A stretch of DNA of 64,000 nt from JAJTFW01 sp046330075 (GTDB lineage: Bacteria > Bacteroidota > Bacteroidia > AKYH767-A > OLB10). The stretch is from positions 62,001-126,000 of the forward strand of contig JAXLTL010000003.1 in NCBI GenBank assembly GCA_046330075.1, in the 5' to 3' direction. The position numbers were made by a program, and so were the translations under genes. This document shows positions 9,418 through 18,896 of the stretch, piece by piece. Under the pieces are notes generated by a model. That model had not been told where the DNA came from. It made no database searches and saw only the letters and a list, made by a program, of their open reading frames with translations. Positions within the stretch are counted from its first letter, which is position 1. Every line of letters starts with the position of its first letter.

Positions 9418-10857
9418 TTATTCTTTTATAAACTTTACGCAGTTACTTCTCATCGTATCGGTTTCATTGATGGAAACGAAATAGCATCCATGCGATAGCC
9501 TGGAAATATCGATGATGAAGGGTTCATTAAACTGGATTGGTGTTGTTATGACGCGTTGTCCTTTTGAGTCATAGATGAAAAGAGTTGATCTCGTTGTAAC
9601 TTCCGGTTTCTTTATGCGGACCGTAATTTGATTTTTTGCCGGATTTGGAGAGATATAAATGTCATTTTCGTTTTCTTCGGCAGAAATTGCTGTTGTACTC
9701 CCGGTTCCGGAAATTTTAGAGAGATAAACCCCATTTGCTGCAAGTGAATTGGTGTAACCTGTCAGGATAAAGCTGCTATCGGAAGTTGCGGATATTTCAG
9801 CGGGCAGATACAATGATGTTAGTGGTATTTCTGTTTCCCACATCTTTACTCCCAAACTATCTATTTTAATCAAGATGTTTCTATCGCCTGTTGAGTCAGC
9901 CCGTGAACATAAGAGCGCAAATCCTCCATCAGGAGATTGTACGGCTGAGAAAACGGTGGAGTTGGTGTCGTTTAATGTGAGCTGCCAGTTCAATGCCCCT
10001 GACAAACTGTAGTTTGTGATTTGAGGACTCCATGTACTCTGACCCGTCTGGAGATTGCCGATAGTAATTAAATAGCCATTGCCGGGAAGTACTTTGACAA
10101 TACTTGAATTGGTGTTTGGGAAGAAGGTAGTTGTCCAAAGTGTGTCGCCGGCATTGTCGGTTTTTATTATAAAGCCATTTGCAGTTGCGTTGAAATTGGT
10201 GATATCTCCTCCCAGGGCAAATCCTCCGTCACTTGTTTGGCAGAATGAAGCAGGGAATTGTTCAAGCATATCGTTCCGGTAGTATTCTTTTGACCAAATA
10301 GAATCGCCATTTGAATTGGTAATGATGAGCTGATAGGCATTATAAATAAAAAGGTTGTCTTCGTGACCATATGAGAAGAGCAGATGAAGGTCTCCGTTGG
10401 GCATTTCACGAACATCTTTAACAGCATCAGTACCTGCACCGCCATACCATTTAGTCCAGATGATATTGCCGGAAGTATCAAGTTTGCAGATGAGTCCGTC
10501 GATAAATGTTGGACCGACCCCGAATCCGAAATCAATGGTTCCTGCCGCTAAAAGATTGCCGTCAGCTAAGGCAATGATTTTTTTGAAATCAACACCAAAG
10601 GTGCCTGGGAAGGTATAGTATCTGGTCCAAAGCTCTACTCCTGCAGAAGAGGTCTTCTTGATGAATCCCCACAAACCTGGTGCACCAACAAGGATTGTGT
10701 CGTATGTGCCGGCTATGTAAAACGTTCCGTCAATGTTTTCGGTTACTGAATTTGCTACAAGATATGTATTTCCATGATTGTATTCCTGAACAAACCCCGG
10801 TTGTCCTGAAACATGCGAACAGTAAAATAAAAACAAGAGGAGGAACAATTTAGTCAT
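9418..10857 (-). CDS. T9SS cargo with beta-propeller-like repeats
   Basis: 479 residues with a signal peptide (MTKLFLLLFLFYCSHVSGQ). Residues ~20-390 carry imperfect repeats around LxKIDSLGxxxWxxxI, TSDGGFALGG and NGDSIWSKEYY, the same architecture as the protein at 967-3639 but more diverged. The final ~75 residues are a T9SS sorting domain (ISPNPAKNQITVRI, LFIYDSKGQRV, LSHGCYFVSI). Predicted to be secreted or attached to the cell surface. The gene converges on the symporter gene with only 26 bases between stops. A near-consensus -7 element (TACCTTTA on the minus strand, 10876-10883) lies just upstream. Confidence 0.85.
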   Translation of the reverse strand: MTKLFLLLFLFYCSHVSGQPGFVQEYNHGNTYLVANSVTENIDGTFYIAGTYDTILVGAPGLWGFIKKTSSAGVELWTRYYTFPGTFGVDFKKIIALADGNLLAAGTIDFGFGVGPTFIDGLICKLDTSGNIIWTKWYGGAGTDAVKDVREMPNGDLHLLFSYGHEDNLFIYNAYQLIITNSNGDSIWSKEYYRNDMLEQFPASFCQTSDGGFALGGDITNFNATANGFIIKTDNAGDTLWTTTFFPNTNSSIVKVLPGNGYLITIGNLQTGQSTWSPQITNYSLSGALNWQLTLNDTNSTVFSAVQSPDGGFALLCSRADSTGDRNILIKIDSLGVKMWETEIPLTSLYLPAEISATSDSSFILTGYTNSLAANGVYLSKISGTGSTTAISAEENENDIYISPNPAKNQITVRIKKPEVTTRSTLFIYDSKGQRVITTPIQFNEPFIIDISRLSHGCYFVSINETDTMRSNCVKFIKE

Positions 10858-11087
10858 TGGGCAGGTTAGATGCCCTAAAGGTAGAGGTTCTCACGGTGTT
10901 TAAGCGGATGAGTTTATCGTTAAATTGTAATTTTTTTCCTGATTTATAAGGACTCAACTAATAGTGATTTTCCTGATGAATCGTATTCTTGCATCATTCA
11001 GAAAGTTGTATTCAATGAATCTGCAGATAATTTCAATCAGGCACTTGATGAATTTTGAAAGGTCGGCGCTATATCTGGCTTGAAGGT

Positions 11088-12473
11088 TTAAAATCTGAAA
11101 ATCGACGATAGTATTATTCTGTTCTCGTCTTTAACGAGATCTGCTTCGTACCCTGAGGGGTCGCCAATTGGTGCATTCCATCCGTTGGGCGAGGTAACAC
11201 CGCCGGGACCGGAGAAGTAGGGAATGGAAGTGTGACGTGTTACAAATTCCAGCCCGATCGTCAGATATTCGTTGGGCATATACTGAATGCAGGTGGAAGC
11301 GTCCCAGCCCTTGAATTCGTCGCCCGGATTTTGTGTGACTACACCATTTCCTGCAGGCAAAAGCGCTAAATATCTTCCCGGGTTGTCGATGAACCCTCCG
11401 CCAATGGTCCAGCCCCATCGTTGTTTCTCTCCAAACCATAGCCGATGGTAGACCATTCCGCTGATGAAATTTTGTGCGGGACGAATACTGTCTCCGTTGA
11501 AAGGACGCACGCCACCACCATTTTCAAAGCCCAGATCCGCTGTTAAAGAGAATGCCGCTTTTGTGATGAATCCCTTGCCTGCTTTTTTGAAGTAACGGAT
11601 CACAGCACTATTATCGGTGTGGAAGCGTGTTCGGTTTTTGTTGTTAGGTGTATCCCAGCCAACATAGGAACTCGACATGATCGATGCCCATTCCCTGGGA
11701 CGCCAAAGAATCTGATAGCCAACTCCCGGCATCTCATTGAACATGCCATATGTTTGCCATCCGTTCACCAGCCAGAGTTCAACTTTAAGGTTGTCAGATG
11801 GAAATATTTGCACTCTGGCTCCGGTGAAGAACCATGGTGTATTATCACTGGTGTATGAGGGCTGATAATTCCAGTTTTCAAAGTTGTTGTACGAAAGCAG
11901 ACCAACATACGATTTGAAAATTCCCGCATCGATGTTGATGCCATGCATTTTGTTGAGATGGATACCGGCATATCCTTCCGTAACATAACGCAAAGCATTG
12001 TAAAGATCATACTGACCGCGCAAGGGTGTGTTGTCGTTTCTGGGAATTCCGGTAGCTCTGGTTCCGAACTGCAGCATCAGTTTTGCGCGTGCGCCCGAAA
12101 CCGGTTCGTACATTTCTCCTCCGGCTTCAATATAGGAGAGATTGAATTCATTGCTTCTGAACGTAGCGGTGCTTCCGCTGTTGGTATGATCCTTTGGATG
12201 GTTGAAGCTATAATTGTAGTTACAATCGATGGTGACACCTCCGGTAAAGTACTTGCTTTGCAACAGCGATTTGGTTTGCCGGTTATTCCCCTGAACCCAA
12301 GTGAAATCTCCCCAGGCAAAGGGTTCGCTTTTGGGGGCTGCTGTCGTTGTTGTGTCGCCGGTGGGAATTGAGGTGCCAGCTGTTGATGGTTGGGAGTAAG
12401 TACGGCTGGAGCTGAAGCTGTTTGTATGCAGGGAGAGTAATCCTGAAATCAGGCAGAAGGTGAGGAATTTCAT
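11088..12473 (-). CDS. Outer-membrane beta-barrel porin of the BBP2/OmpL-like type
   Basis: 461 residues: signal peptide (~1-20), a Ser/Thr/Pro-rich linker, then alternating aromatic strands typical of a putative beta-barrel porin (BBP2, PF07642), with LYNALRYVTEGYAGIHL, GIFKSYVGLLSYNNFENWNY and a terminal strand ending IILSSIFRF, whose last Phe fits BAM recognition. In related proteins this barrel is an outer-membrane channel. It starts 46 bases after the kup stop on the same strand, which suggests cotranscription and a role in getting potassium or a counter-ion across the outer membrane (inference). Confidence 0.8.
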   Translation of the reverse strand: MKFLTFCLISGLLSLHTNSFSSSRTYSQPSTAGTSIPTGDTTTTAAPKSEPFAWGDFTWVQGNNRQTKSLLQSKYFTGGVTIDCNYNYSFNHPKDHTNSGSTATFRSNEFNLSYIEAGGEMYEPVSGARAKLMLQFGTRATGIPRNDNTPLRGQYDLYNALRYVTEGYAGIHLNKMHGINIDAGIFKSYVGLLSYNNFENWNYQPSYTSDNTPWFFTGARVQIFPSDNLKVELWLVNGWQTYGMFNEMPGVGYQILWRPREWASIMSSSYVGWDTPNNKNRTRFHTDNSAVIRYFKKAGKGFITKAAFSLTADLGFENGGGVRPFNGDSIRPAQNFISGMVYHRLWFGEKQRWGWTIGGGFIDNPGRYLALLPAGNGVVTQNPGDEFKGWDASTCIQYMPNEYLTIGLEFVTRHTSIPYFSGPGGVTSPNGWNAPIGDPSGYEADLVKDENRIILSSIFRF

Positions 12474-12519
12474 AGGTTGTTGGTCTGATAGGTTATGGGC
12501 TGATAACTGATTCGAACGT

Positions 12520-14493
12520 TTATCTGACTTGCAAAGGAGCGGTCTCTTCGCGTTTCAGGAAAAACTTGCCGGCCGGCTGATAGATGAGCGGGATTTGTTC
12601 CACGATCACATCACTTTTGTCGAGACCAAATGCGCGTTCGTCACTTAGCCCAAGCCGTTTCAGGAAGAAATAGGAATTTAAGAGTATGCCTTCCTTAAGA
12701 ATGAACTCGTTTTCTACACTGAGGAATTTTTCAAGTACCACAAACTTGAAATCCGGTTCTGCATTGTAGCGGGTTGATCCGTCCGGCCGTATGTGAAGGC
12801 TTAACTCCCGGTTATTGACAAGCTCCTGAACAATTTTCTTGAAGTATAATTCTGTTCTCGGTTGAATTCTGAAACCGATGTTGATGTTAATCTTGATGAC
12901 TTTATCGTCCACCAGTTCTGATACATTGTAGGAGAGCGTATAGGGCTCTTCCGTGCGATGAATATGTACGAACCAGTAAACATCGGCCCGCTTGGGTTTG
13001 CGCGCAAATATTGAATTGATAATTTTTTCTTCTATTTCTTGACGGTTGTTGGCCTTGGTCAGGTAAATCAGATGGGTCGAGAACTTTGGAATCTGTTCGT
13101 CGGTACTGAGTGCCTGGATTTCCGTAACATGTTTCCCAAGATCCACAAAGCGGGTGAACCGGTTGTTGATTTTCCGTGCATAGAACCACACATACATTAC
13201 AAGGAATATAAATAGTTCGAAGAAGAGGAACATCCAGCGTTCTTTGATTTTTGCAATGTTGGCGATGAAGAATGAGGTCTCTACTATGCCGAAGAAGAGA
13301 GCCAGCGCCAGTACCAGCCAACCGCTCCAGCGCAGTTTAAAGTAGAGATAATGTGCCAGCAGGATACTCGTCATCAGCATAGTGATGGTGATGCTGAATC
13401 CATAGGCGGCTTCCATGTGGGTGGAGTTTCTGAAGTAGAGGATCATCAGGATGCAGCCTGCCCAGAGAATGTTATTTACACTAGGAATGTAGATCTGACC
13501 TTTTAATTCTGTTGGTTGCCGTACTTCAACCCGGGGCCAGAAGTTCAGATTCATTGCTTCGCTGATAAGGGTATAACTTCCGCTGATCATGGCTTGTGAA
13601 GCAATAATGGCTGCAATAGTAGCAATGGTGATGCCGAATGGAAGAAACCAGTGCGGCATGATTTCATAGAATGGATTTTCTCCGTGTAGCTGATGTCCTT
13701 CCCCGAGTTGCATGAGCCATGCAGATTGTCCCAGATAATTGAGTAATAAACAGATTTTAACTCCAGCCCAGGTGATCCGGATGTTTTCTTTTCCGCAATG
13801 TCCGAGGTCGGAATAAAGGGCTTCTGCTCCGGTAGCGGCAAGGAAAACTGCTCCCAGTAGCCAGAATCCATGTGGGTATTCAGTGAGAAACCGGTAGGCG
13901 TAGCCCGGGTGAAGCGCATTCAGAATTCCGGGATGGTGTACTACCTGCGAGATGCCCAGGGCGGCCAGCATGGTGAACCAGATCAGCATAGCAGGACCAA
14001 AGGTGCTGCCAACCGTGTGCGTGCCAAATCGCTGGAAAAAGAATATACCGGAAAGAATGAGGATTACGATGGGGACAGTCGGTAGGTCTTCAAGTCCGTG
14101 GAGATTGGTGATGCCTTCCACTGCTGATGCTACGGATATGGGTGGCGTTAGAATTCCATCAGCTGATAAGGTGGTAGCACCGAGGATTGTTGGGATGGCC
14201 AGCCATTTTCCGTATCTTCTTACCAATGCATAGAGTGAGAAAATACCTCCTTCACCATGGTTGTCGGCTTTTAATGTCAGCCATACGTATTTGATGGTGG
14301 TTTGCAACGTGAGTGTCCAGAATATACAGGATTCGCCACCGTAAACCAGCAGCTGTGTAAGGGGCCGTTCGCCAACGATCGCCTTGAGTACGTACAATGG
14401 CGACGTGCCTATGTCACCATAGATGATTCCCAATGCTACAAGCAGCGTGGCCGGCGTTACTTTTCCTTTAAAATATGTGCGGAGTGATTTCAT
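12520..14493 (-). CDS. kup: Low-affinity potassium transporter Kup
   Basis: 657 residues; Kup proteins import K+ with H+ through the inner membrane. The N-terminal signature GIIYGDIGTSPLYVLKAI is intact, followed by the conserved NHGEGGIFSLYALVRRYG segment, about 12 membrane helices to residue ~430, and a ~220-residue cytoplasmic tail, slightly longer than the E. coli protein. Upstream on the same strand, 97 bases away, are kdpE and a kdpD-like kinase; downstream is a beta-barrel gene. The gap before the start holds a perfect palindrome touching the start codon and a CAACTTTG element, so kup may have its own regulated promoter. Confidence 0.95.
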   Translation of the reverse strand: MKSLRTYFKGKVTPATLLVALGIIYGDIGTSPLYVLKAIVGERPLTQLLVYGGESCIFWTLTLQTTIKYVWLTLKADNHGEGGIFSLYALVRRYGKWLAIPTILGATTLSADGILTPPISVASAVEGITNLHGLEDLPTVPIVILILSGIFFFQRFGTHTVGSTFGPAMLIWFTMLAALGISQVVHHPGILNALHPGYAYRFLTEYPHGFWLLGAVFLAATGAEALYSDLGHCGKENIRITWAGVKICLLLNYLGQSAWLMQLGEGHQLHGENPFYEIMPHWFLPFGITIATIAAIIASQAMISGSYTLISEAMNLNFWPRVEVRQPTELKGQIYIPSVNNILWAGCILMILYFRNSTHMEAAYGFSITITMLMTSILLAHYLYFKLRWSGWLVLALALFFGIVETSFFIANIAKIKERWMFLFFELFIFLVMYVWFYARKINNRFTRFVDLGKHVTEIQALSTDEQIPKFSTHLIYLTKANNRQEIEEKIINSIFARKPKRADVYWFVHIHRTEEPYTLSYNVSELVDDKVIKININIGFRIQPRTELYFKKIVQELVNNRELSLHIRPDGSTRYNAEPDFKFVVLEKFLSVENEFILKEGILLNSYFFLKRLGLSDERAFGLDKSDVIVEQIPLIYQPAGKFFLKREETAPLQVR

Positions 14494-14512
14494 GCATCCA
14501 TTGATGGATGCA
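14493..14512. promoter_or_regulatory. Perfect palindrome abutting the kup start codon
   Basis: TGCATCCAT-TG-ATGGATGCA: two perfect 9-base arms with a 2-base centre. The left arm's first base is the A of the kup ATG on the minus strand. Immediately upstream on that strand is CAACTTTG (14511-14518), one base from the TAnnTTTG -7 consensus, so transcription would begin inside the palindrome. That favours a DNA operator, for example for the adjacent KdpE, over an RNA hairpin; both remain possible. Confidence 0.55.
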
Positions 14513-14590
14513 AAGTTGCAGCGGATTACATCTGAGAATTATAAAGAGATGATGTTGGGTATAAAGATTATGTAAAGACCAGGACAGTGC

Positions 14591-15268
14591 TTATACGAAA
14601 CGATAGCCCACACCGCTTTCCGTGATGATGTGTTGTGGCTGATTGGGATGTTCTTCGATTTTTTTTCGCAAGGTTCCAACAAATACCCGGAGGTATTGTG
14701 TTTCGGTCTGGTATCCTGTTCCCCAGATTTCTTTCAGAATATACTGATGGGTAAGCACGCGACCCTCGTTCTTTGCGAACAGGCTCAGGAGTTGGTATTC
14801 AGTGGTGGTCAGCTTTATCAAATTATTATTTCTGGTGACGGTACGGGCTGCAAAATCAATCTGCAAATCACCAAATATTGAGACAGGTTTGTTGTCTTCT
14901 GCATTGCTTCTTCGTAATGCTGAGCGGATGCGGGCCAGCAGTTCGCCGGTACGGAAGGGTTTGGTGAGATAATCCGTTGCACCGTTGTCGAGCGCGGTGA
15001 CAATGTCGGTTTCTCCGCTTTGTACAGATAGAATAATGACCGGACGTGTGTACCAGCTGCGCAGTTCTTTTAGTACTTCGTGTCCGCTTTTATCCGGTAG
15101 CCCGATGTCGAGTAATATTAATTCCGGTGGATGTTGTGCAGCCAGCAATAATCCTTCTCTTCCGTTTTCCGCATGTCGCACTTTGTAACCGTTGCTCTCG
15201 AGATTTATCTCCAGCAGTTTACGGATCGGCGGTTCGTCGTCGATGATGAGCAATTCAGGCTTATTCAT
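14591..15268 (-). CDS. kdpE: KdpE-like OmpR-family response regulator
   Basis: 225 residues. Receiver domain with acidic pair D10-D11, phospho-acceptor D54 (ILLDIGLPDKSG) and the conserved Lys in LTKPF; then a winged-helix DNA-binding domain (LTTTEYQLLSLFAKNEGRVL, SGVGYRFV end). Best match by eye is KdpE, including the RVFVGTLRKKIE recognition-helix region. Its start overlaps the end of the kinase gene by 8 bases, so the two are translationally coupled. No kdpFABC operon is present in the window; the likely local target is kup (inference). Confidence 0.9.
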   Translation of the reverse strand: MNKPELLIIDDEPPIRKLLEINLESNGYKVRHAENGREGLLLAAQHPPELILLDIGLPDKSGHEVLKELRSWYTRPVIILSVQSGETDIVTALDNGATDYLTKPFRTGELLARIRSALRRSNAEDNKPVSIFGDLQIDFAARTVTRNNNLIKLTTTEYQLLSLFAKNEGRVLTHQYILKEIWGTGYQTETQYLRVFVGTLRKKIEEHPNQPQHIITESGVGYRFV

Positions 15269-16346
15269 TTTTTAACCGGGGAAGGAAGGAGGTTTCAGCG
15301 GGTATTAGCAGGGTAAAGGTCGTTCCCTTGCCGTTGCTGTTGTTGTTGCAGGCGATAGTGCCTTGATGTGCTTCCGTTATACCTTTCGCAATGGAAAGCC
15401 CCAGGCCTGTGCCCCCGGTTCTGCTTTGAGGCAGACGATAGAATTTCCGGAAGATATCGGTGGTGTGTGAGTCGGGAATGCCCGGCCCTTCGTCTGTAAC
15501 CGATATGCACAACTGTTCATTTTCATAAGCGGCTTCTATCCGGATGATGGAGTCCGGAGGTGAGTATTGGATCGCATTGTGCAGCACATTGTGAATGACT
15601 TGCTCCATCAGTCCAATATCAATTTTAAACAAGGGGAGCTGATCCGAAGGATGAAATATGATTTCCTGATGTGGATAGTCGGATATTTTTCTGATTAAAG
15701 AAAAAATAAGATCGTTGATATCACACCAGTCTTTTTTTAGCTGAAGCATTCCTGATTCAAGTCGGTTTTGATTCAGCAGATTCTCTACATGCCGGTTCAA
15801 CCGTGTTCCTGCTTTTTCAATCTCTTCCAATAGCTGTTGTTTCTGGCTGCTGCTGAGTTTTGTATCGTTCTCTTTCAGGGTATCGATTGAACCAATGATG
15901 GCTGCCAGAGGTGTTCGCATTTCGTGACTCAGGGAATTGATCAGCGTATTGTATAGTTGAATGGCATTTGCTTTCTCTTCACGGTCGCGCGCTGTTTTCT
16001 CGGCTTGTCTGATTTTGAAGGTTAATACCGCATTTACAAAAGCAATCACAAAGTACATGATAAACAGCAGAAGGTCTTCTGTGTTATCTACATGGAATGT
16101 GAAAAGCGGGGGGATGAAGAAGTAGTTCCAGATAAGAGCACTTACGATGGCGGAAACCATCACCGGTAGAATATCGAAAAGCATGGCCAGTGTAGAGACT
16201 GTGAGCAGCAGGATCAGCGCAACAGTTTTATAGCCGATAAGGTCTGTGCTGATAAAGCAAATTCCTGAAATAACCACGACTGACAAAAGACTGATGATCA
16301 GCTGGGAGGTTTTAGAAAGGTGTCTGGTGTTCAGGGCCCGTTTCAA
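15261..16346 (-). CDS. Truncated KdpD-type sensor histidine kinase (DUF4118 only)
   Basis: 361 residues, against roughly 900 for full KdpD. It begins with the four-helix DUF4118 membrane module (~15-112, with WNYFFIPPLFTFHVDNTEDL), a short linker, HisKA with H141 in SLSHEMRTPLAAIIGS, and an ATPase domain (NVLHNAIQYS, DEGPGIP, GGTGLGLSIAKGI). The KdpD turgor/Usp-like N-terminal domains are missing. The start appears to be TTG (16344-16346): no in-frame ATG exists nearby, and a consensus -7 element TAACTTTG lies at 16366-16373 on the minus strand. Pairs with the KdpE-like regulator downstream. Confidence 0.88.
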   Translation of the reverse strand: MKRALNTRHLSKTSQLIISLLSVVVISGICFISTDLIGYKTVALILLLTVSTLAMLFDILPVMVSAIVSALIWNYFFIPPLFTFHVDNTEDLLLFIMYFVIAFVNAVLTFKIRQAEKTARDREEKANAIQLYNTLINSLSHEMRTPLAAIIGSIDTLKENDTKLSSSQKQQLLEEIEKAGTRLNRHVENLLNQNRLESGMLQLKKDWCDINDLIFSLIRKISDYPHQEIIFHPSDQLPLFKIDIGLMEQVIHNVLHNAIQYSPPDSIIRIEAAYENEQLCISVTDEGPGIPDSHTTDIFRKFYRLPQSRTGGTGLGLSIAKGITEAHQGTIACNNNSNGKGTTFTLLIPAETSFLPRLKNE

Positions 16347-16542
16347 TGGATCGGATTCAGAGTAGCAAAGTTAATTTGAAATGTATAAAGAAAATATAAA
16401 AACGGATAAATGTCACTTTTAGATAGCTTGGTCGGGCTTGGTGGGATGCAAGTGCCGGATTTCTTTCGGTTACAGATTGCACATTTTTGCCCGGTGGATT
16501 TAAAGTTAGATGTCAGAACAACTGATCGTTTCGTGATGAATT

Positions 16543-16809
16543 CTATATATCGAATTTAGTAAGATTTCGCTGCTTCAGGATTGTTTTGATTTCCTCCAGC
16601 CGTTTATTTCTTGAGTTTTGACGGAGAGCATATATAAGATACAACGGGATAATCATGAGAAAGCCATTCTTATCATTGTACATGCTGTAAATAATGATCC
16701 CGAGCAGGATTCCGATGAAAAACGCATTGACTGCTGAAAAGGATTTCATTTTTCTCTCTTCAGCCAATAACTCCTCATCCGTTAATTTTTCCAGGTCTTT
16801 TTTTGGCAT
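16543..16809 (-). CDS. Small two-helix membrane protein, unknown function
   Basis: 88 residues, not recognised. A charged N-terminus (MPKKDLEKLTDEELLAEERK) is followed by two hydrophobic segments (~30-45 and ~51-63) separated by a short polar turn (MYNDKNG), then a basic C-terminal helix. Both ends would lie in the cytoplasm. The codon pattern looks real and similar small proteins are common in Bacteroidota, but no partner is evident; the KdpD-like gene lies about 200 bases downstream. Confidence 0.6.
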   Translation of the reverse strand: MPKKDLEKLTDEELLAEERKMKSFSAVNAFFIGILLGIIIYSMYNDKNGFLMIIPLYLIYALRQNSRNKRLEEIKTILKQRNLTKFDI

Positions 16810-16954
16810 AGTTTAATCGTGGTTGATGGTGTGGTTTATATGCTAAAGGATGGATGGTTACGCTTTCATTTTCGATGTGTTCTTCTGTATTTAATATTTT
16901 TTAAAATGAGACTTGCAAACCCTGTTAAAAAGCACTTGTTGCTGTTGCAAATTT

Positions 16955-17012
16955 AAAGCCCGACATCATTGCCAGCAGTCTGTTGAAACAGCTGGTAGTG
17001 ATGCCGGGCTTT
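16955..17012 (-). terminator. Long hairpin, probable terminator of the 17066-18640 gene
   Basis: Arms 16955-16976 and 16991-17012 pair over 22 positions with three G-T pairs (AAAGCCCG...CCAGC against GCTGG...CGGGCTTT), leaving a 14-base loop. It lies about 50 bases past the stop at 17066. The A/T flanks are short, so it could also act in the other direction or as an RNA-stability stem. Confidence 0.6.
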
Positions 17013-17065
17013 CAGAATATCGAACCGGTTCTCTTATTGAGGAAAAATTCGGGGTTGGTTCATCT

Positions 17066-18640
17066 TTAATTTTTTTCTTCTTTTGATTTCTCGGTAAGTG
17101 TAATTTTGATCAGAATATCTTCTTTTTTCTTCTTATAAACTTCTGTCATAAACTCACCCGGAGCTGATTGGAAGAGTCTTCGTGGGCTGAACTGAAAGAC
17201 CTCTATACCTCCAACATCACGCATGTCAAAGATGGAAAGCTTGGTGACTTTACCTGTAATGTCGTCAATTTTATAAGACGTAAGGAATCCTCCCTGGCCG
17301 TCAACATGTGTTTCCGGATCCTGGTCGGCTGGCAGGTTCAGGTTTTTCAGATTGTCAAGGTACAGGAAGTAGAAGCTGTTGTTGGTGCGGATCAGTTTAT
17401 AGGACATTCCTCCAACCGCTGCTCCACCTCGTTGTTCCTTTGGAAGTCGTTTCATCCAAAGCAAACTTCCGTCAGCAGCGATGCGGGTGGCGAGAATGTC
17501 GTCATAATGATAGGTGTAATAGGTTGAAGTTGTTTTACCATTCGAAACGGTATGGACAACAACATGGAATTGTTCCCCTACGATCAGCATGCTTCCGTCT
17601 GGATATATTTCGATATCGTCATACAATAGATTTGCAAGCTGAGCTCCTTTCCCGTCCTTTTCTTCTTTTTTCTTATTGTTTTTAAGCTCCCTTTTTGTCG
17701 CATTCTGATTGAGTATTTCAAGAGGAATTTCGTAGGATTTCATATTCGTAAGTTCACCGGCAGCGTTAACTTTGGCAAAAAATACTCCGTCAACTCCAAT
17801 TTCTTTTCTGCTTCCATTTGCAAAGTACCCCACTGCCAGCATTTGCTGATCATTGGTTTCTTTCAAGTCAATACTGGCAATATGCCGTTCCGGTAATACC
17901 AGTTTTGATTTGGTCATTTCCTGGGTTGCCACATCAAATTTTATCATCTCAAGCGTATAGAGTACAAAACCCTCGTCATCCTTTACACGCTTTTTTTCTC
18001 CTTCGTATACTTTCGCAAGTAAATAGGTATTCCCTCTGGAGTCGACGGTGAAGCCGAGTTCATCCATTTTTGCCTCTGTGTAGGGCATTGTATGAGTTTT
18101 ACCACCTACCAGTTTAAGTCCATTGTCATATCTGAATACAAATAATCCGATTTTATCATAGTTCTTGTCATCGTTTACTTTTTCAGGTTTCAAACGATAT
18201 CGTACGGTGAACATGGTGGAGTCGAAGGAAGAATTAAGCTGAAACCGGTCACCATATTTTGACATCTCGCCTTCGGCTGTGAGGAGTTTGTACCCCGGGC
18301 CGTTGAAATTGCCGATTTTAAAGTCCAGATCCCTTGCGTACAGTTCATTGGTTTTTTTTGACTTGTCATAAATAGAGTAGAGAATGCTGACTTTTTCTTT
18401 GCTCTGCACAGCACCTTCGTAAAGATACTTGCCGGGAAAATCTGTGACTTCACGAACGCTGATTTCGCGCATGGTTTTCAAGTCAATTTTCTGTACGAAA
18501 ATCTTCCCGCCATCAATTTTAAAGGTGAGTAGTGTACTGCCTTGTACAAAATAATTTTTGAATCCATCAATGACATGATACGGTGTGCCGGTTGTTATCC
18601 TGAAATCTTTGGCTGTGGATACTGTCTGAGCATCTGCCAA
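17066..18640 (-). CDS. Exported protein of unknown function; signal peptide out of frame with its ATG
   Basis: 524 residues from a TTG at 18640, but that start cuts a signal peptide in half. The frame continues upstream through EKTKKQTIWALITFLLLHVS and LLADAQ, a good signal peptide, yet no ATG, GTG or TTG in that frame precedes it. An ATG at 18705-18703 sits in the neighbouring frame, followed by a run of six A and then one of five A; adding one A to either run would give a clean MKK start and restore the frame. So either the sequence has a homopolymer error, or the gene is disrupted or phase-variable. The body has regularly spaced beta-rich segments, like a periplasmic propeller-type protein. 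Not recognised further. Confidence 0.7.
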   Translation of the reverse strand: MADAQTVSTAKDFRITTGTPYHVIDGFKNYFVQGSTLLTFKIDGGKIFVQKIDLKTMREISVREVTDFPGKYLYEGAVQSKEKVSILYSIYDKSKKTNELYARDLDFKIGNFNGPGYKLLTAEGEMSKYGDRFQLNSSFDSTMFTVRYRLKPEKVNDDKNYDKIGLFVFRYDNGLKLVGGKTHTMPYTEAKMDELGFTVDSRGNTYLLAKVYEGEKKRVKDDEGFVLYTLEMIKFDVATQEMTKSKLVLPERHIASIDLKETNDQQMLAVGYFANGSRKEIGVDGVFFAKVNAAGELTNMKSYEIPLEILNQNATKRELKNNKKKEEKDGKGAQLANLLYDDIEIYPDGSMLIVGEQFHVVVHTVSNGKTTSTYYTYHYDDILATRIAADGSLLWMKRLPKEQRGGAAVGGMSYKLIRTNNSFYFLYLDNLKNLNLPADQDPETHVDGQGGFLTSYKIDDITGKVTKLSIFDMRDVGGIEVFQFSPRRLFQSAPGEFMTEVYKKKKEDILIKITLTEKSKEEKN

Positions 18641-18896
18641 CAGTGAAACATGTAGGAGCAGAAAGGTGATCAGCGCCCAAATTGTTTGCTTTTTGGTTTT
18701 TTCATGGAGATAGGCTGAAGAGTTAGGTATGACAAATATAAATTAATTCTTAACCAATCTCAATAAGAGAATCTTTTACTATGTCCCGTAGCGAATATTA
18801 TTTAAAGGTCTGGGACTTAACGGAATCATTTGTTTGGCTGGTTTACTGCCTGTATACTACGGCTGAGCATGGATTTCCTTTTGTTTCCGGCCTGTG

